Made by a program: the position numbers and the translations under genes
Shown: in pieces, positions 17,325 through 25,738 of the stretch
How the letters are laid out: the number at the start of each line of letters is the position of its first letter
Numbering within the stretch: the stretch's first letter is position 1
Notes under the pieces: generated by a model
The model's database searches: none
What the model was told of the DNA's origin: nothing
What the model saw: only the letters and a program-made list of their open reading frames with translations
NCBI RefSeq assembly: GCF_005765165.1
Contig: NZ_VCIW01000031.1
Location: forward strand, 1 to 63,127
Reading direction: 5' to 3'
Source of the DNA: Paenibacillus antri
GTDB lineage: Bacteria > Bacillota > Bacilli > Paenibacillales > YIM-B00363
DNA: 63,127 bases

Positions 17325-18272
17325 CTACCATAAGCTTTCTTTCAAGTACTTGCGGCTGAAGTTGTTGACGGCGATCAATATGATGAAGTTAATCGTCGAA
17401 TTGAACAGCCCCACCGCGGCGCCGAAGCTGTAATTGGCTTCCTGAATGCCTCGACGGTACACATAAGACGAAATGACGTCCGCGGTTTCGTAGGTTAATG
17501 GATTGTACAGCAAAATGATCTTCTCGAAACCTTCGCTCATGATATGGCCCACTCGCATGATGAGCAGGATGGTGATGGTCGGAATGAGCGCCGGAATCGT
17601 AATATGGAGCAGCTGCCGCCATCTCCCCGCCCCGTCGATGGACGAAGCTTCGTACAGATGCGGATCGACCGTCGACAGCGCCGCCAAATAGATGATGCTT
17701 CCCCAGCCCATCTCCTGCCAGATGCCGCTCGAGACGAAGATCGTCCGGAACAAGTCGCTCTGCATAAGCAAATTCGACCGCTCGCCGCCGAAGAACGCGA
17801 TGATGTCGTTGATCACGCCTTCGCTTTGCGAAAAATCGACGATAATGCCGCAGATGACGACCAGAGATATAAAGTGAGGCATATAGCTCACGGTCTGAAT
17901 GGTGCGCGTAAACATCCGGCCTCTGACCTCGTTCAGAAGCAACGCCAACAGGATCGGAGCGGGAAACGCGAATAAAATTTGATAAATGTTGATCAAGAGC
18001 GTGTTTCGTACGACCCGAAACGCGTATGGGCTGTTCCAGAAATCGGTATAGTGCATCCACCCGACCCATTCGCTGCCGAATATGCCCTTGAAGGCGTTAA
18101 AATTTTGGAAAGCGATGACGAGTCCGCCGATCGGCACATAATGGAAAATCACATAGTATGCAATGACCGGCAAAGCCATCAGATACACGTATTTATTCGT
18201 GAACACGTCTTTGCGCAATCTGCCGAGGAATGAATTTCGGGTCGCGGTCGATTGCCGCTTCGCAAGCTCCAC
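17325..18272 (-). CDS. sugar ABC transporter permease (LplB-like)
   Basis: A 315-residue MalF-type permease with six predicted helices. It has the LplB-like N-terminal pattern (YLMALPVIAYYVIFHYVPIGGLVIAFQNF) and an EAA loop with YEASSIDGAGRWRQLLHITIP. GTG at 18272 follows AAGGAGGGGAACGCA. It is the first gene of the importer operon. Its promoter (18307-18336) overlaps a box repeated in front of the neighbouring GH43 and sulfatase genes, tying import and breakdown to one control. Confidence 0.93.
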   Translation of the reverse strand: MELAKRQSTATRNSFLGRLRKDVFTNKYVYLMALPVIAYYVIFHYVPIGGLVIAFQNFNAFKGIFGSEWVGWMHYTDFWNSPYAFRVVRNTLLINIYQILFAFPAPILLALLLNEVRGRMFTRTIQTVSYMPHFISLVVICGIIVDFSQSEGVINDIIAFFGGERSNLLMQSDLFRTIFVSSGIWQEMGWGSIIYLAALSTVDPHLYEASSIDGAGRWRQLLHITIPALIPTITILLIMRVGHIMSEGFEKIILLYNPLTYETADVISSYVYRRGIQEANYSFGAAVGLFNSTINFIILIAVNNFSRKYLKESLW

Positions 18273-18306
18273 TGCGTTCCCCTCCTTCGTCTTTGGATTT
18301 GAACCG

Positions 18307-18344
18307 ATTGTATGTCGGCGGTAAAACTTCGGTCAATTTGCGAT
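18307..18344 (-). promoter_or_regulatory. promoter of sugar ABC operon with shared box
   Basis: Minus-strand TTGACC (18336-18331), 18 bases, TACAAT (18312-18307). The -35 is part of ATCGCAAATTGACC (18344-18331), identical over 14 bases to the GH43 promoter at 19.4 kb. GCATA (18369-18365) lies 20 bases upstream of the box. Confidence 0.7.
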
Positions 18345-18385
18345 ATTTATCGGGCTGTGCGGCGTATGCAAACCGGCTGGAATCG

Positions 18386-19354
18386 TTAATCCCCGCGGTT
18401 TCGCGACGGCGCCGGCTGCTTCGAGAGCGTCGGGCCGAACACGACGACGGAGCCGTCTTCGGCGAAGATCATCCGATCCATGCACACCTGCCGATCGCCT
18501 CCGCCCGCTTCCGGGTCCGTGTGCGTATGGTAAACGATAAACAACTCGCTTCCGTCCGGGGAAACCGTCACGCAGTGATGCCCCGGTCCGGACACCTTCG
18601 TCCCGTCGGCGGCGAGGATCGGATTTTTCGAAAATTTCTTGTAGGGTCCTAACGGGCTGTCGCTTACCGCGTACCCGTCGGAGTAGTCCCGGGCGGCGAA
18701 GCAGTTGGCGGAATACATCAAGTAGTACGCTCCGGCATGCTTCAGAACGAACGGCCCCTCGTTCCATCGGACGTCTTCCCCGGACTTGAACTCCCACGGC
18801 TGATCCGGCCGGATCAGCAACACGCCTTCGTGCTTCGGCGTCATCATATCGGAGCCGAGCTCGAACGCGTAAATATGGCTTTCCTTGCGCCCGTCTACGA
18901 CGTTCTCGGAGCAGTCCCGCGAATAATACAAATACCGCCTTCCGTCCTCGTCCGTAAACACATGAGCGTCGATCGCGGCAATGCCGTCGTCGAACATCGG
19001 CCGATCCGATACGTCGCGGAACGGTCCGGTCGGCGCATCCGCAACGGCGATGCCGATGCGCAAGCTGTCCTTCTCCTTCCAGCGCGCCGTGTAGTACATG
19101 TAGAACTTGCCGTCGCGCTCGACCACCTCCGGCGCCCAAAATTGCCGATACCCCCAAGCCTTCTCGTTCTTCGCCTTCTCGTAGACGAAGCCTTCCGCCT
19201 TCCATTCGATCAAATCGTCGGAGGACCAAGCTTTAAAGCCGTCTTGGACCGCGGAGGTCGGGTAGCAATAATAACGGCCGTCCGAAGCTTTCAGCACGAA
19301 CGGATCTCCGATCTGTTGAATGTTCAGCGGATTCTTATATGCCTGATGAAGCAT
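18386..19354 (-). CDS. cytoplasmic GH43 glycosidase
   Basis: A 322-residue single-domain GH43 enzyme (beta-xylosidase/alpha-arabinofuranosidase type). It has no signal peptide, unlike the GH43 at 9.1 kb. The catalytic triad is visible as base D17 (QIGDPFV), D129 (AAIDAHVF) and acid E199 (RWNEGPFV). The metal or substrate His lies in the GPGHHCV motif. ATG at 19354 follows AAGGAGG. It has its own promoter with the same box as the ABC operon. It probably trims imported oligosaccharides to arabinose or xylose. Confidence 0.92.
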   Translation of the reverse strand: MLHQAYKNPLNIQQIGDPFVLKASDGRYYCYPTSAVQDGFKAWSSDDLIEWKAEGFVYEKAKNEKAWGYRQFWAPEVVERDGKFYMYYTARWKEKDSLRIGIAVADAPTGPFRDVSDRPMFDDGIAAIDAHVFTDEDGRRYLYYSRDCSENVVDGRKESHIYAFELGSDMMTPKHEGVLLIRPDQPWEFKSGEDVRWNEGPFVLKHAGAYYLMYSANCFAARDYSDGYAVSDSPLGPYKKFSKNPILAADGTKVSGPGHHCVTVSPDGSELFIVYHTHTDPEAGGGDRQVCMDRMIFAEDGSVVVFGPTLSKQPAPSRNRGD

Positions 19355-19383
19355 GTCGCGCCCTCCTTCATGGGTTTAGCGAG

Positions 19384-19421
19384 ATTGTAGGCCGATCTAC
19401 CGAATCCGGTCAATTTGCGAT
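19384..19421 (-). promoter_or_regulatory. promoter of cytoplasmic GH43 gene with shared box
   Basis: Minus-strand TTGACC (19413-19408), 18 bases, TACAAT (19389-19384). ATCGCAAATTGACC (19421-19408) matches the ABC-operon promoter base for base. GCATA (19436-19432) lies 10 bases upstream. Confidence 0.7.
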
Positions 19422-19437
19422 TCATGCCGCTTATGCG

Positions 19438-19486
19438 AAAAAGAAAAGACCGCCTCGTTCGGTTGATTTCAACCGCGGAGGCAGTC
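19438..19486 (-). terminator. terminator of ArsR-type gene
   Basis: On the minus strand the stem GACTGCCTC..CGGTTGA / TCAACCG..AGGCGGTC is followed by TTTTCTTTTT. Confidence 0.85.
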
Positions 19487-19491
19487 TTTAT

Positions 19492-20433
19492 TCATGCGCG
19501 ATGCGGAATGCCGGGACGCTTCTCTCGGACGAACGTCAGCTTGATGCCCTCGCCGTAGTTTCCGAAGCCGCTCCCGAACAAATTGAGCCCGCGGCGATGC
19601 TCGGCTTCCGGTTCGACGGAAAGCTTTACTACGATCGGCCGTCCGTCCCCGAGGCCCAGCTCCCCGATCGTCACGTCGGAAGCTTTGACGCCGTTCACCC
19701 ACGTGCCGCGGGGCGTCGTCTTCCACTCGAAGCGTTCGCCGAATTGGGTTCCGTACACCCACCAAGGAGGCGTCAGCTTGCCTCGTTCCATGCCGTAATC
19801 GCCCTTGGGCGTAACGACCGCCGTCTTCACCCCGTTCAAGGTCAGCGTAATGTCCGAAGGCCAATCTTCGTTGAAGCCTCTCGCTTCGGAGCACAGCTCG
19901 GCGGCGATCGTCAGCTCCTTCACCTGCTGCTCGGGGGGCGTCGTATCCGGAAACCGATATTCGACGAAGCCGTCCTCGCTGAACCAGAGCAGTGACGCGT
20001 CGCAGCGTTCCGGCAAGTAGAAGGAGCGCGGGTCGTCGGCCGCGCCGATTAAGCCGTCTTTGCCCGCCATGCCGCAAGGGGCGTTCACCTGAAAGAGGGT
20101 GTACATACCGATCGGCATAACGATTTGTTCTCGTTCGTGCAAGCTGTCTCCCGGCGCGCGCGGCAGCTCCAAGTGCAGGTGGTCGTAAGGGCGCGCGCAT
20201 ATTTTTTCCCGGTTGGCGTTCGGCACCGATTCGAGCAGCCCGGCCTGCTCCAGCTGCTGCACGTTGATCGAAACCGTCGGTTGGGCGGCCCCGAGCAGCG
20301 CCATCAGCTGCGAGATGCTCTTGGGCCCGTCCGAAAGCGCTTCTAGGATGCGCAAGCGCAAATCGCCGGACAGCGCCTTGGCGGTTTCCTGAAGCTGCGC
20401 GGGAGATATTCGTTTCGTGCGGTCGTCCGTCAC
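19492..20433 (-). CDS. ArsR-type winged-helix regulator with long C-terminal domain
   Basis: A 313-residue protein. Residues about 12-90 are an ArsR/HTH_20-like winged helix (ALSGDLRLRILEALSDGPKSISQLMALLGAAQPTVSINVQQLEQAG). The remaining 220 residues are a beta-rich domain of unknown ligand, much longer than classical 100-residue ArsR sensors. It lacks the CxC metal site. GTG at 20433 overlaps the sulfatase stop (GTGA), so the two are translationally coupled. It probably controls the sulfatase operon in response to a sugar or sulfated ligand. Confidence 0.85.
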   Translation of the reverse strand: MTDDRTKRISPAQLQETAKALSGDLRLRILEALSDGPKSISQLMALLGAAQPTVSINVQQLEQAGLLESVPNANREKICARPYDHLHLELPRAPGDSLHEREQIVMPIGMYTLFQVNAPCGMAGKDGLIGAADDPRSFYLPERCDASLLWFSEDGFVEYRFPDTTPPEQQVKELTIAAELCSEARGFNEDWPSDITLTLNGVKTAVVTPKGDYGMERGKLTPPWWVYGTQFGERFEWKTTPRGTWVNGVKASDVTIGELGLGDGRPIVVKLSVEPEAEHRRGLNLFGSGFGNYGEGIKLTFVREKRPGIPHRA

Positions 20434-21869
20434 GCGAGCAACGCCTTCATATACAACGATGCCTCCGCCTTACGAAGCTCCGCCAATGCCGGCGCGTAGT
20501 CCGGGTCGTCCGACACGTCGTGGAATTCGTCCGGGTCTTTTTCCAAATCGAACAGCTCGTAATGGGTTCGGCCGTCCTTTTCGATATGGACATATTTCAT
20601 CCGACCGTCGCTGACGCTGAAGAAGCCTTCGCCCTCGGCATACACATAGCGGTAACCGCCTTCCGCGATCGATGCCTTAAAGTCCCGTCCGTCCGTCTCG
20701 ACCGGCTCCGCGCCGGCGGCTTTCGCGCAGGTCGCCAAAATATCGGTGAGCATCACCTTCGCATCCGTACGCAGATGCTCCCGTTCGCCGGGATATTGCA
20801 CGAGCATCGGGATATTAAGCACGTCCTCGTAGCCGCAATCCCCCTTGCCCCATATGTCGTGATTGCCGAGCATCTCCCCGTGATCCGCCGTAAAGACGAC
20901 CAAGAGATTATCGCCGAACCGGCGAACCGCCGCGTCGACGATGCGGCCGATCTCGTCGTCGATCAACGCGACGTTCGCATAATAGCTCTTGCGCAATCGG
21001 AACCAGTAATCCTCCGAGTAATTTTTCTGCGCATATCCCGCGGCGGGGCCGCTGCCGTCGGCGATGCCTCGCCCGTCGCCGTGATAGCTCCGATGATGAA
21101 TTCTTCGCTCGTCGTCGAATTCGCCCTCCAGCCGCGTCCTCGGCTTGTCCTTCGTCATATCGACCCGGTCGAAGTACGCCTCGGGCGGATCGAACGGATA
21201 ATGCGGCCCGCTGAACGACGCCCAGCAAAACAGCGGCTCGTCCGGATCGTGGCTCTCCAGCATCTCCGCCGTCTTCCTACCGACCCAGCTGTCCGGATGC
21301 CAATCCGCGGGGCCGGGGAACGGAAACACCTTCTGCAGATCGCGGTCCCACACACGGCTGCGATACGCCGCTAAATAACCTTCCCGCTCCAGCTCCTTCG
21401 CATAATCGTCATAGAACCATACCGACACTTGCTTATCGTCTTGAAGATCCAGATGGTCGATGCCCAGCGATAAATAATACTCCCGGAACTCCTCGTACGG
21501 AAGCGTGAGGTCGGCCCGGGTTTCCCCGTAAGGCACCGGAGTGAAGTGACATTTGCCGTGCACCGACGTCTTGTAGCCGGCTCCTCGCAACGTCTGGAAT
21601 AAGTTCGGGATACCGGCGTTCAGCTCGCATTTTCGAAAATTGCTGTACGCGCCGCTGTTGTGCGGATACCGCCCCGTCAGCAGCGCGCAGCGGGCCGGAA
21701 GGCACCAAGGGCTGACCGTGTATGCGGCATCGAATTGAATCGACCGGGAAGCCAGCCGATCCAGATGCTTCGTCTGAACGGCTTCGTTGCCGTAGCAGCT
21801 CAACGCATCCTTGCGCAGTTCGTCCGCGGTAATCAGAAGGATGTGGGGTTTCGTCGTCCTTTGCGGCAT
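20430..21869 (-). CDS. Cys-type sulfatase
   Basis: A 479-residue sulfatase. The formylglycine motif is C56-L-P-A-R (SPWCLPARCALLTGR). The metal-binding Asp lies in TADELRKD, and FTADHGEMLGNHDIWGKG gives the second metal and histidine site. There is no signal peptide, so it is cytoplasmic. ATG at 21869 is chosen (GAGAGGTG, 7 bases); the ATG two codons earlier overlaps the ribosome site. It differs clearly in sequence from the sulfatase at 10.6 kb, so the two probably cut different sulfate positions. It needs a formylglycine-generating enzyme not seen here. Confidence 0.9.
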   Translation of the reverse strand: MPQRTTKPHILLITADELRKDALSCYGNEAVQTKHLDRLASRSIQFDAAYTVSPWCLPARCALLTGRYPHNSGAYSNFRKCELNAGIPNLFQTLRGAGYKTSVHGKCHFTPVPYGETRADLTLPYEEFREYYLSLGIDHLDLQDDKQVSVWFYDDYAKELEREGYLAAYRSRVWDRDLQKVFPFPGPADWHPDSWVGRKTAEMLESHDPDEPLFCWASFSGPHYPFDPPEAYFDRVDMTKDKPRTRLEGEFDDERRIHHRSYHGDGRGIADGSGPAAGYAQKNYSEDYWFRLRKSYYANVALIDDEIGRIVDAAVRRFGDNLLVVFTADHGEMLGNHDIWGKGDCGYEDVLNIPMLVQYPGEREHLRTDAKVMLTDILATCAKAAGAEPVETDGRDFKASIAEGGYRYVYAEGEGFFSVSDGRMKYVHIEKDGRTHYELFDLEKDPDEFHDVSDDPDYAPALAELRKAEASLYMKALLA

Positions 21870-21961
21870 GCTCATTCACCTCTCATCTATTGTATTTTCC
21901 TTATTTACATTACGATATTACAATATATACACTTCTCCGCCAAGCCTTGATGCAGCGAATG

Positions 21962-21990
21962 AAAACAAAAAGAGTCATCGCCTGATGACC
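21962..21990 (-). terminator. terminator of Dabb gene
   Basis: On the minus strand GTCATC AGGC GATGAC is followed by TCTTTTTGTTTTC. Confidence 0.75.
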
Positions 21991-22008
21991 CCTTAGATTT
22001 ATACACTT

Positions 22009-22338
22009 TTATGTTTCTAAAGAACTGGCCCCTCCGACGTCGACGAAGTCGATCTCCTGGAACGACTCGACCTCGACCTTCCACCGACGCTCTACGAAAT
22101 CCGTATGCGCGGGGTGCGCATTGTATGCGTCGTACCCGGCCCGATCGGCGAACTCCATCGAGAAGCCGAAGCGGAACGACGTTTTCGGACTGACCTGAAG
22201 CAGCACTTCGAAGTTCTCCACCGACGGGATCGCGCTCAAGATGACGCGTCCGTCCTCAAGAAACCGCGCCGTCTCCGGGGCGTCCTCGGCATGCTTCAAC
22301 GTAAAAATCGCCATATGGCGAATGCGGCCCGGCTTCAT
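22009..22338 (-). CDS. Dabb (stress-responsive A/B barrel) domain protein
   Basis: A 109-residue protein with the Dabb layout: an N-terminal IRHMAIFTLKH strand, a helix, ENFEVLLQVSP, and the C-terminal strand with AYNAHPAHTDFVE. Such proteins form dimeric alpha-beta barrels; most have unknown substrates. ATG at 22338 follows GGAGGTG by 6 bases. It lies 18 bases downstream of the FNT channel gene on the same strand, so the two probably share a transcript ending at the terminator near 21975. Confidence 0.88.
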   Translation of the reverse strand: MKPGRIRHMAIFTLKHAEDAPETARFLEDGRVILSAIPSVENFEVLLQVSPKTSFRFGFSMEFADRAGYDAYNAHPAHTDFVERRWKVEVESFQEIDFVDVGGASSLET

Positions 22339-22356
22339 GCGGTCCACCTCCCGCCT

Positions 22357-23172
22357 TTATTTTTCCATAGGTTGGGGTTCGGTGTCAAAGACGGCCGCTC
22401 CGCGCCCCGCATGCATGTAAGCGTGCCAATACGCCGTCGCGACGAACAGCGCGCCGCCCGCCGCATTGCCGAGGAAGACGGGGACGAAGTTCGCGGCGAA
22501 ATCCGCCCACGTCGCTGTCCCGGCGAAAATCGCCGCGGGGATGACGAACATATTCGCGACGACGTGCTGGAAGCCGATCGCGACGAACGCCATCGTCGGA
22601 AACCAGATGACGAACAGCTTGGCGCCGTCGGAGCGCGCGCCGTACGAGAGCCAGACGGCGAGCGCGACGAGCCAGTTGCAGCCGATGCCCGACGCGAACG
22701 CCGCGAAGAACGACGCCTCGAGCTTATGCGCTGCGACGTCGGCCGTCTTCTCGAGGAAGACGCCCGTCTCCGTCAACCCGACGACATGGCCGAAGACGTA
22801 GGCGACGAATATCGCCCCGAGGAAATTGCCGGCCGTGATCGCGAGCCAATTCCAACCGACCTGCGACGGCCGGATGCGCCGAGCGAGCGCCGCGACGGGC
22901 AGCGCCATCATGTTGCCGGTCAGCAGTTCGCCTCCGCCGAGCAGCGTCAGGATGAGCCCGATCGGGAACACCGAGGCGCCGATCAACGTCGACAGGGCGC
23001 TCCATTCCGACGGGAGTCCCGCCGTGACGCGGATCGACAGCAAATAGCCGAGCGCGATGAACGCGCCGGCCAGAAAGCCGAGAATCAGTTTTTCCTGCAG
23101 CGGCATCGCCGCTTTCTTAGCGCCCTTCGCGATCGTGACGGCCGCGATTTGCTCCGGCGTTCGGAATTCCAT
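22357..23172 (-). CDS. formate/nitrite transporter (FNT) family channel
   Basis: A 271-residue membrane protein with six main helices and the FNT motifs: GGELLTGNMM after helix 2, GNFLGAIF, GCNWLV and GFQHVVANMFVIP with the central pore histidine. FNT pentamers pass formate, nitrite, hydrosulfide or short-chain acids. ATG at 23172 follows AGGAGGGGC. There is no pyruvate-formate lyase or nitrite reductase beside it, so the anion is not determined. It is only distantly similar to the second FNT protein at 43.9 kb. Confidence 0.92.
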   Translation of the reverse strand: MEFRTPEQIAAVTIAKGAKKAAMPLQEKLILGFLAGAFIALGYLLSIRVTAGLPSEWSALSTLIGASVFPIGLILTLLGGGELLTGNMMALPVAALARRIRPSQVGWNWLAITAGNFLGAIFVAYVFGHVVGLTETGVFLEKTADVAAHKLEASFFAAFASGIGCNWLVALAVWLSYGARSDGAKLFVIWFPTMAFVAIGFQHVVANMFVIPAAIFAGTATWADFAANFVPVFLGNAAGGALFVATAYWHAYMHAGRGAAVFDTEPQPMEK

Positions 23173-23264
23173 GTAAGATGCCCCTCCTGTAACGTAACCG
23201 GGTGTATATTCCCAGTTTACGCTTCCGGCGAGGAGCGACTATGATTTCCGTTACAACCTTCGAT

Positions 23265-23801
23265 TCACCAATTCCGAGCGCGGCGCAAATTCGTAATATG
23301 CGCGACGTGATGATTGCCGTGCCATGCATATAAGCCTGCATGGTTCGCCAGATCGGTCGCGCCGGATTCGGGATGCAGGAACGTCCGCGCCCAGGCGTCT
23401 TCGCCGAATCCCCGCAGCAGCGTCGTCCACCGGGCGTGAAGCGCCGTCAACAGCTGCAGCGACGGTTCGACGTCCATCGCTCGGGCATCGTCCAGCTCCG
23501 CCCACAAGTCTTCGCGGTACGGCTTGATCGTCGGCGCGTCCTCGGTCAGCGCGAGCTTCAGCCGCACGAAGCTGTTCATATGGCTGTCCGCGACGTGATG
23601 GACGACCTGCCGGACCGTCCATCCGCCGGGGCGATACGGCGTATCGAGCCGCTCCGGCGTCAACCCCCGCACCGCCTCGCGCAGCCGTTCCGGCAGGGCG
23701 GCGATGTCCTCGATCCACGCCTCGCGTTCGGCCGGCGCGACGACTTCTCTTCGCTCGTAGGTCCCGATCGGGTAACGCGAATGCTCCGCGTGCTCTTGCA
23801 T
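23265..23801 (-). CDS. yfiT: YfiT-like DinB-superfamily thiol transferase/metal hydrolase
   Basis: A 178-residue DinB/YfiT four-helix protein. It starts RYPIGTYERRE and has TPYRPGGWTVRQVVHHVADSH with the His ligands, then a second histidine pair near the end (HGNHHVAHI). This matches B. subtilis YfiT over its length. These proteins bind a divalent metal; relatives act as bacillithiol transferases in detoxification. ATG at 23801 is chosen (GGGAG, 8-9 bases). It is monocistronic and ends before the terminator pair with the helicase direction reversed upstream. Confidence 0.9.
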   Translation of the reverse strand: MQEHAEHSRYPIGTYERREVVAPAEREAWIEDIAALPERLREAVRGLTPERLDTPYRPGGWTVRQVVHHVADSHMNSFVRLKLALTEDAPTIKPYREDLWAELDDARAMDVEPSLQLLTALHARWTTLLRGFGEDAWARTFLHPESGATDLANHAGLYAWHGNHHVAHITNLRRARNW

Positions 23802-23888
23802 GCATCTCAGCTCCCTTGCGAAATAAATCCAGTATACCATGGTCTGCGAGCTGCAAGCCGCATCGCGGTCGGCTAACGCGGCACAAAG

Positions 23889-23926
23889 AAGCCCGCGATG
23901 CCGAATGAGGCATCGCGGGCTTTTCT
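23889..23926. terminator. bidirectional terminator after the helicase gene
   Basis: GCCCGCGATGCC GAATGA GGCATCGCGGGC is a 12-bp perfect stem with T-rich runs on both strands. It lies 60 bases after the helicase stop. Confidence 0.88.
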
Positions 23927-23984
23927 TAGGCTTCCGGCGAAGGGTCGCCGATGCGCGGCTTTCTTCTCGTCCCGCGTTCCTCGC

Positions 23985-25610
23985 TTATCTGCCGCGCCCG
24001 GCCGCCCGCTTCTTGCCCGCGGGACCTCCGCCGGGCCCCTTGCCGCCGCGGCCCCAGTCGCTGCGACGGTCCGGCTTCCCGAACGGGTTGCCCTTCGGCT
24101 TGCCGAACGGCTTCTTGCCGCCCGCGCCGGCGGGTCCGCCTTCGGCCCGCTTGCCGAACGGCTTCCGGCCGCCCGCGGCTCCGGCCCCCGGCCGTCTCGC
24201 CCCGGGCGCTCCCGCCGCTTCGCCGGCGGCCGCGCCTTCGCGCAGCGACGCCGGCGCCTTCGCGCGCGTGCCCGGCCCCGCCTTCACGATCGTCTTGCCG
24301 CGACGATCGCCGGGACGCCCCGCGCCGGCCCGCGCCGCCGGTCGACCTCCTGCGGTCCGACCCGCCGGCCGACCGGCCGTCCGCGCCGGACGGCTGCCCG
24401 TGTAGCCGTACGTCTTCTCGGATCGACCCGGACGCTCGTCCTCGTCGTCCTCCAGCTCGACGTCGAAGCCCGACAGCGCCTCCGCGCCGACGCCGAATTC
24501 CTCCATGCGGCGTCGCTCCAGCCGCTGCCCGATCGATTGCTCGATGCGAGCGACCGAGCCCCGGTCCTTCGCCGCGAGCAGCGTGACCGCGACGCCGGAC
24601 TGCCCCGCCCGGCCCGTGCGGCCGATGCGGTGAATGTACGTCTCCGTGTCGATCGGGACGTCGTAGTTGAAGACGTGCGTCACGCCCTCCACGTCCAGCC
24701 CCCGCGCGGCGACGTCCGTCGCCACGAGCACCTGCAGCTTCGCTTCGCGGAACCGCTTCATGACCGCTTCCCGCTTCGCCTGCGTCAGGTCGCCGTGCAG
24801 CTCGTCGGACTCGAAGCCATGCGCGACGAGCGCTTCGTTCAGCTTCTTCGCGCGAATTTTCGTGCGGCAGAAGACGACCGCGAGGTACGGGCGATACGTC
24901 TCGATCAACCGGAACAACGTCGCTTGCCGCGCCCGGTCCGTCGTCTCGACCGCGATCTGCCGGATATCGTCGAGCGTCACGTGCGCCGTCTTGATCCGGA
25001 TGTCGACCGGCTTCTTCATGTAATTCGCCGCCAGCTGCTTCACCGGCCCCGGCATCGTCGCCGAGAACAGCATCGTCTGCCGCTGCGTGGCGCACTGCCG
25101 AATAATGTCTTCCACCTCGTTCAGGAAGCCCATCGTCAGCATCTGGTCCGCTTCGTCGAGCACCAGCATCGAGATATGGCCGAGATGCAGCGTCTCCCGG
25201 CGCAGATGGTCGAGCAGCCGGCCCGGCGTCGCCACGACGATATGGCTGTCGCCCCCGAGCTTATGCACCTGCGCGGCGACGTCCTGACCGCCGTAGACGG
25301 CCAATACGCCCGCGCCCATCGCGGACGCCAGCTTTTTCGCCTCCGCCGTAATCTGGATCGCCAGCTCTCGCGTCGGGGTCAGGATCAGCGCTTGAACCGA
25401 CGCCCGGCGCGGATCGATCACTTCCAAGATCGGAAGCACGAAGGCGAGCGTCTTGCCTGTCCCCGTCTGCGCCTGCACGATCGCGTCGTGACCCGACAGC
25501 AGCGCGGGAATCGCCTGCTCCTGCACCGGGGTCGGCGTTACGATGCCTTGCTTTTGCAATACTTCCGCTATAAGGCTGCGTACGCCTAACGCTTCAAAAC
25601 GATTCGTCAC
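23985..25610 (-). CDS. DEAD-box RNA helicase with long Gly/Arg-rich tail
   Basis: A 541-residue helicase of the CshA group. The Q motif (TPTPVQEQAIPALL), Walker A AQTGTGKT (47-54), PTRELA, DEAD (VLDEADQM), SAT, and the domain-2 motifs ATDVAARGLD and HRIGRTGRAG are all present. From about residue 400 the chain is low complexity, rich in R, G, A, K and P with repeated KPFGK units, likely an RNA-binding tail. The start is GTG at 25610 (AGGA, 7 bases); the ATG further upstream has no support. It unwinds RNA in ribosome assembly or mRNA decay. Confidence 0.93.
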   Translation of the reverse strand: MTNRFEALGVRSLIAEVLQKQGIVTPTPVQEQAIPALLSGHDAIVQAQTGTGKTLAFVLPILEVIDPRRASVQALILTPTRELAIQITAEAKKLASAMGAGVLAVYGGQDVAAQVHKLGGDSHIVVATPGRLLDHLRRETLHLGHISMLVLDEADQMLTMGFLNEVEDIIRQCATQRQTMLFSATMPGPVKQLAANYMKKPVDIRIKTAHVTLDDIRQIAVETTDRARQATLFRLIETYRPYLAVVFCRTKIRAKKLNEALVAHGFESDELHGDLTQAKREAVMKRFREAKLQVLVATDVAARGLDVEGVTHVFNYDVPIDTETYIHRIGRTGRAGQSGVAVTLLAAKDRGSVARIEQSIGQRLERRRMEEFGVGAEALSGFDVELEDDEDERPGRSEKTYGYTGSRPARTAGRPAGRTAGGRPAARAGAGRPGDRRGKTIVKAGPGTRAKAPASLREGAAAGEAAGAPGARRPGAGAAGGRKPFGKRAEGGPAGAGGKKPFGKPKGNPFGKPDRRSDWGRGGKGPGGGPAGKKRAAGRGR

Positions 25611-25738
25611 GTAAATTCCTCGATTCCTTCGATTAAGAGTATACATAACAGTGTACCCGAAAACCGATACGTATGAAACATTTCCCACAGAGAGACGTAG
25701 GCGTAGTAAAATACAGGGAAAAGGAGGAGGGACCTTCC

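Noticed and set aside
21876-21965. ArsR operator in the AT-rich stretch before the second sulfatase
   Set aside because: TTGTAATATCGTAATGTAA looks partly symmetric but matches its own complement at only about half of the positions; no confident site.
23898-25589. 563-codon plus-strand ORF opposite the DEAD-box helicase
   Set aside because: Arginine-rich shadow of a conserved helicase; no domain, no ribosome site.
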